Source: Monosporascus cannonballus (taxonomy: Eukaryota > Ascomycota > Sordariomycetes > Xylariales). Taken from it: a stretch of 64,000 nucleotides of DNA. Both the position numbers and the translations under genes were made by a program. Below, one piece after another: positions 58,779 to 64,000 of the stretch. The notes under the pieces were generated by a model. That model saw only the letters and a program-made list of their open reading frames with translations, made no database searches and was not told the DNA's origin. Location: the NCBI GenBank assembly GCA_004154925.1, contig QJNS01000005.1, forward strand, positions 372,001 to 436,000, in the 5' to 3' direction. Each line of letters starts with the position of its first letter. Position 1 is the stretch's first letter.

Positions 58779-61700
58779 GCCGGGTATTAATTATATTAAG
58801 AAAATAAGTTTTACATTTTATATTAAACGTAATTGTTTATATTTTATAATTATATTAAAAATTGTTTTTTAATACGGTACGTACGGTAAACGTTTTTCAA
58901 CTATAAAATATTTTAATATTTTATCGTTATTTCAAGTTAAATAATATAATAAAAACTTAAGGTTGTTTTTATTTTTCTTATTGGCATAATAATTATAACA
59001 GTTATTATAATAAACTTTAAAGAGAAAAAGAATTTAAAGAATAAAAATAACTTAAATATAACGGTTATATAAAGATAATTAATCTGTTACGAACAAATTT
59101 ATTTTTACTTATCTTATACGTTTTCTGCGTTAATATTGCTTTATTTTATAAGTTCCGGTTTAACCGATATTTAAATTATTTCGTTTAGACTTTTATTTTC
59201 CTTTTATATATATATATTTAAGTAACGTATAACTTAATTAAGTATAAATATATATCGAAAAATACGTTATAATTCGTTTTAATTAATATAAAACAATTCG
59301 TTTTTAAAATTCTTAATATCCACGAAAAACATAACTTTTTTGTTAAATTATACGTTTCGAATAACGATAACCTTATGCGTTAAAAAATTTTAAATTTTGT
59401 AAATATTCGTTAATCGATAATTAATAAAATAATTAATTTCAATTTTTAAATTTAATTTTTAAAACCTTATTTTTATATAACGATTTTGATTATAACATAA
59501 ATTATATAGCCGTAAATTTCTAAATGAGCTTATTAACACTTACGATTAAACATTATTATATTATCTTTATATATCAAATCAATATAATAAACTTTATACG
59601 AAATTTATTAAAATAAAACGAATTTAGGTATACAGTTATATAAATATATTACCGTTTTAAAAAATATACGATTAAAAATAATAATAACTTAACGTTATTT
59701 CGTATTACGGTCGTTTTTTTTGCTTAATTATATTCCTTAAACGATTTAAACCCCCGTTTTATACTTAGGTATAAGGTATTAAAAATCTTAATTTAATATT
59801 AAAACAATTATTATAATATGTTTCGAAATAAATAATTTTTAAAGTTTCGTTATCGTATTCGATTATTTATAAAAAAACTTTATTCTAATTTTGAAAAACA
59901 CTTAAGAAATATCGGAATATATTAATTAAAATATATTATTTTCAGCTTTAAAGTAAATATCCTAAATATAACTTAAGTACTTATTGATAACGAATATCAC
60001 GTATTTATATTTTTCGGATCTTTTTTAAAATCCGTAAAATTAACGGTTATTTTTTAGCCTAATTAAGAAATTTTCTTATTTGATATATAACGTATTTACC
60101 TTTTAGCCTTTATTTTGCCGCAAATTTAATATTCGATCGTCGTAAAACCTTTTAATCGTATTTCTTTTAAATAAAACGAAAATTAAACGATTAATTTAGG
60201 GTTTAAATAATTTAAATATAAATATTATATAATCTTATTATAAATACGTAATAATTTCGCAATCCTTAAGTTAATATTTCGTTTATAAATTATATTATTA
60301 CGTTAATTATTATTACGTTAATACTTTTAAAAATAAATTAATTAAACTTAGTTATTAACGTAATAATGATTTAATTATATTTATTTCGAATATAATTATT
60401 AATCTTTTATTATCGTATTGATATTTTCTTCCGGAATTATAAAAATAATATCAAATTATATGCGAAATTTTTATGATATATTATAGCGTATAAATGTAAC
60501 ATTTTTATACTGTTAAAATGTTAAATTAATATATTTATTTTTTTCGTAATTATTAATCGGGGCGAAATTATTATTTACGTATATTTCGGTATCTTATATA
60601 ATAAATCTATAATTAAAAAATTTACTAATTATATAAAATATATATATCGTCGATCTCAAATCCAGGATAAAAATTTTTAAAAAGTAAAATAAAATGCTTA
60701 TTACGCCGTATGCATAATTAATCAAAAAGTACGTTAATACCTGTTTTATTTTTTCTAGAAATTATTCCATCTTTTAAGTAATTAATATTTCCATATTCTT
60801 CGATAGCCGGTTAATTTTTTTTATTAAAGATTAATAAAAAATTATCTTATTTTTTACTTAAGCGGTTATAACTTCGTTAAAATGGAAATCTTCTGGGACT
60901 TTATTTAAAAAAATATAATAATATTAAGATAATCCGTAATAGAAATACATATAAACCTTATAACGGATATCTTAAATATCCGATCCGTTATATTTCTGCT
61001 TATTATTATTACGGTCCGAATATAAACCTTTGCGGCTATTTCGTTTTGAAATTTGCTCTAAAGTTTTGCCCCGTAATTATCGGTTAATAAATTATATTTC
61101 GTCTTAATTAAAATTGTTTTAATTAATGGAGTTTACGAAAACCTCATAAAAAGTTGGAAATATTACTTTAAAATCTTTTAACAATTATTAATAAATTATG
61201 TTCCAATTATCCAAAAAACTATTAATTATTTTTAATAATTAATCGATTTTTTATCGATCTTAATTTTCTTTATTATTTAAAAAATAAATATCGAAATCCT
61301 TATAATAAAGGCTAATATTATAAATAAATTTTTTACCCATATAATCGTTATTTTCGTTTTTAAAATACTATATCGTTATTTTAAGGTCATAACCTTCTGC
61401 TATTTTACGATTTATTTATTTAGCTTTTTTTACCAGTTTCGAAATTTATTTTAATTGTTTGCAATATTTTTATTAAATATTAATTAGAAACTTACTATCC
61501 TATACCTTATTTAATTCAATTAATTTAGTGTATTATTTCTGTAAGTTTTTTTCAAAGAGAAAATTCGTTTTTTTAATCGTTAAAATATTTATTCCAAAAT
61601 GTATATCGTAAAATCGTTATAATTTTTGCAAAAATTCTCGTATTTGCAATCCTAATAAAAATATGCTGTAAAGTCCTAATTAGAAACTTATTTACTTTCG

Positions 61701-62105
61701 GTCGTCATCTTAAGAATATTTGTTAAATATCTCGTAAAATTAATTTTTTAAATAACCTTTTCGAACAATAAGAATAATAATAAGGTATTAAAACGCGCCG
61801 TACAACGAATTTATCTTTTAAGATAAAAGGTTATATCGGATTTTATTAATTCAACAAATTACGGAAATAATTAATCAAAACTAATAAAGTTCCAAATATT
61901 AAGGGTATACGCTTTAAATTAGAATTCGCTTTTAAACCGGTCCCAATTTTTAAATCCTTTATAAATAACTAAAGATGTTAACGGTACGGTCGCCATTATT
62001 AATATTGGTTTATATTAATAATTACTACTAATATATAGCCTATATTGTTTTAATAACAATTAATTAATAAATATATATACGACTTAAACGAATAAAACTT
62101 TCAAT

Positions 62106-62269
62106 TATTAGATATAAGAGATATCAGTTACGTTATTATATATAGTTAATTGCGTACGTTTTCGTAACGCGTACCACTTTTGTATAGCTTAGCAACGGAG
62201 TATATATGTTCCGATCAGAAGGTGACCTTTCCGTATTTGATGTGCTATAGCACACCTGGCTAGCTGATA
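62106..62269. repeat. Family E right LTR, 164 bp
   Basis: RIP-altered start (TATTAGATATAA) and end CTAGCTGATA. The 3' half is nearly unmutated. Confidence 0.75.
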
Positions 62270-63525
62270 GGACCTTTGTCGATATAACTTATCTCAGCTA
62301 GCTCAGGCCTCCTTAGCTCGTTTTTTCAATTTCTTCAAAGTTACTCAAGTACTGCTCCATAACGCAAAATATTAACCAATTAAATCTCAAATCCCTGTAA
62401 CGAGCTAATAAGGCTTAAATTATAATTACGTAAAAATGGTTTCGTTTAATATATTTACTTTTCAAAAAAACGAAAATTCGTAATAATTTAATAACAAAAC
62501 GTTTTTTTATTAATATATATATATATACCGTTATTTTTATTATAATTTATTATTTATATTATTTTCATTTTAATTAAAGTTTATTTAATATTTTTAAACG
62601 TAATATGTGTAATAATTATAATCCGAATTTATTATATTATTATTTTCGTTTTTAAAATACGATACATTTAAATTGTTTTAATTTGATTAGGTTACTTTTT
62701 TCAAATAATATATATATATATATATATATATTAAATTTTTAATATTTAAAAACTTTATTAGTAATCATGTTTTTTATAACGATTTAAGCCAAATTATTAA
62801 TTCGACCGTTTGGATTAACCGATTAATTAATATTTTTTAAAAGAAATATTCAAAAAGTTATTAATATATAAAAAGTAATAAGATTTTTTGATTTTGGCTA
62901 ATTAAGACCTTATTATATATAAATAGTATAATATATTATACGGAAAATTTGTAATTTTTATAAAAAGGTTTAAATTTCGTTATTTGTCGAAAAAGATATT
63001 ATTCGAAATTGAAATAATCTATATTATTTTACATAAAAATCAATATTTCATAAAAATATTTATTTTTAATTAAATTAAATTTTCAAATTAAATAATTATA
63101 TACTTTAAAAATAATAATCGTATAATACGAAACAAAAATAAAACGGTTTTACACTAATAACAATTCGGATATTTTTATATATTTTCTTAGTATATTTTTA
63201 ATTATTATAATTCAAATTATTTCCAATATTAACAGCAATTATTTAGCTTATTTATTAGGTAAATACATATTATTTTCGGATTTATTACAGAAAAATATTA
63301 ATATATTAAAAACGTTAAATATTTATAAAAGTTATTATATATTAAATAAAAATATAATTCGATTAATAAAAATGTTAAAATAATTATATTAATTCCTTTA
63401 TAATTATATAGATTTAATTAAAATAGGTTATATTTTATAATTAGGTATAATAAGGTAATATTATATTTTAATACGATAAATTTAATATATAAAATTATGT
63501 TCGTAATATAACGTTTTGATATAAT
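62270..63525. other. AT-rich spacer with a small unmutated patch
   Basis: The segment 62,270-62,400 has normal composition and no recognisable gene. From 62,400 onward the DNA is AT-rich with a (TA)n run at 62,709-62,731 and no readable coding signal; it may be old repeat. Confidence 0.4.
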
Positions 63526-64000
63526 TGTGACGGCTAGGCTAATTATCCAATTATTAAACCTAAGTCGACGAGTTTATATTGGCAGAAGTATCATGAGAAT
63601 TTAAGTAATAAATACAGTAATTTGTCACGTTTCGTAATACCAAGAATATTTTAGGTAACGAATTATTATTACAAACTAAAGCTATTTAAACTATGGAAAT
63701 AATAAGCGTATATATCTTCATAAGTTAATTAAATCGTTATTAGATCTTGACGTTATTAAAGATTTAATGCTATTGGATTCGGTTAGTTCTATATAAATTT
63801 ATTTAAATCTTAATACCAAAAAAAATCCAAATTACGTAACTCTTTTTGTGGGTCCGACCGTTTTCGTAACCGATCTTGGGTTGAGTTGTAATACGATCTC
63901 CCCTTTTTTAAAATCTTTGCCCTTAAAGATTTTCCTTCCTAGTAAATCATTTTCCTTTACCATAGCAGATCGTATTACTAACCGTAGGCCTTGTAATTAT
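63526..64000 (-). mobile_element. B-related LTR (63,526-63,893) and start of an element leaving the window
   Basis: The LTR starts TGTGACGGCT and ends GTTGTAATA, like 14,759-15,128. It is followed by the same CGA(C/T)CTCCC polypyrimidine edge, which is the polypurine tract on the minus strand. It is therefore probably the 3' LTR of a minus-oriented gypsy element whose body lies right of the window. Confidence 0.65.

Larger units (their letters stand above)
56399..62269. mobile_element. Family E LTR retroelement with nested A solo LTR
   Basis: Direct repeats of exactly 164 bp at 56,399-56,562 and 62,106-62,269 bound ~5.4 kb of element sequence (after subtracting the nested LTR and its duplication). 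They start TGTCAG or its RIP form and end GATA/AATA. The flanks AAATC and GGACC do not match, so no target duplication remains. Internal sequence is too degraded to assign proteins; 5.4 kb and short LTRs would suit Ty1/copia. Coding strand is uncertain, with a slight purine tract favouring minus. Confidence 0.65.

Noticed and set aside
62709..62731. (TA)n run considered as an origin or centromere-type signal.
   Set aside because: A simple 23-bp dinucleotide repeat in AT-rich DNA; nothing else supports a special role.
1..64000. Search for CRISPR arrays, bacterial-type operons, rRNA genes and telomere repeats.
   Set aside because: None seen; introns, LTR retrotransposons and RIP signatures show a fungal nuclear chromosome.

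Overview
The window looks like an AT-rich, repeat-dense block of a filamentous ascomycete (Pezizomycotina) chromosome. About 1-46,560 and 56,100-64,000 are very AT-rich, and the recognisable retrotransposon reading frames in them are riddled with TAA/TAG stops and C:G to T:A changes, as expected from repeat-induced point mutation (RIP). Between them lies a roughly 9.5 kb island of normal base composition (46,564-56,100) with short GT-AG introns and fungal-type branch sites. Species cannot be named from the sequence.

Repeats. Five LTR families can be delimited from the sequence. Family A is a Ty3/gypsy type with 418-420 bp LTRs and ~7.3 kb elements: complete copies at 16,588-23,869 (minus) and 38,080-45,374 (plus), solo LTRs at 37,431-37,850 and 58,360-58,778. 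Family B is gypsy type with 370-392 bp LTRs and ~6.7 kb when un-nested: 14,759-28,784 (minus, carrying the first A copy) and 32,066-46,563 (plus, carrying the second A copy and an A solo LTR). B-related LTRs at 2,752, 3,533 and 63,526 belong to truncated or partly visible relatives. Family D is a gypsy element at 6,540-14,064. Family E has 164-bp LTRs: 56,399-62,269, with one end of an inverted copy at 1-1,885. A copia-like gag-pol remnant (F) fills 28,785-32,065. Nesting order is proven by exact or RIP-altered 5-bp target duplications. A small unmutated patch at 14,065-14,340 carries perfect Pol III A and B boxes on the minus strand, probably a tRNA-derived SINE or tRNA relic.

Gene island, left to right. 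(1) A RIP-inactivated fragment of a NACHT/ankyrin NLR-like gene (minus) that abuts the B element LTR. (2) A decayed small gene with a basic stretch and a SUMO-interaction-like VDLT motif. (3) A large gene at 49,704-53,397 (plus) with an unusual architecture: basic N-terminus, DUF3716-like cysteine domain, FAR1/WRKY-GCM1-like DNA-binding region, about fourteen tandem C-x2-C-x11-H-x3-C fingers, a DEDDh 3'-5' exonuclease domain with all motifs intact, and an acidic/basic tail. It is interrupted by two in-frame stops and a 5-bp tandem duplication, so as written it is a young pseudogene or contains assembly or biological recoding events. (4) A complete five-exon argininosuccinate lyase gene (minus, 467 codons), the one clearly functional housekeeping gene here.

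The zinc-finger/exonuclease gene is the most novel item. The other points of interest are a strictly 9-bp-periodic GATC array joined to a 26-bp palindrome in the A-family LTR, the absence of a target duplication around the second B element, and an in-frame N-terminal extension of argininosuccinate lyase encoded over a 9-bp minisatellite.
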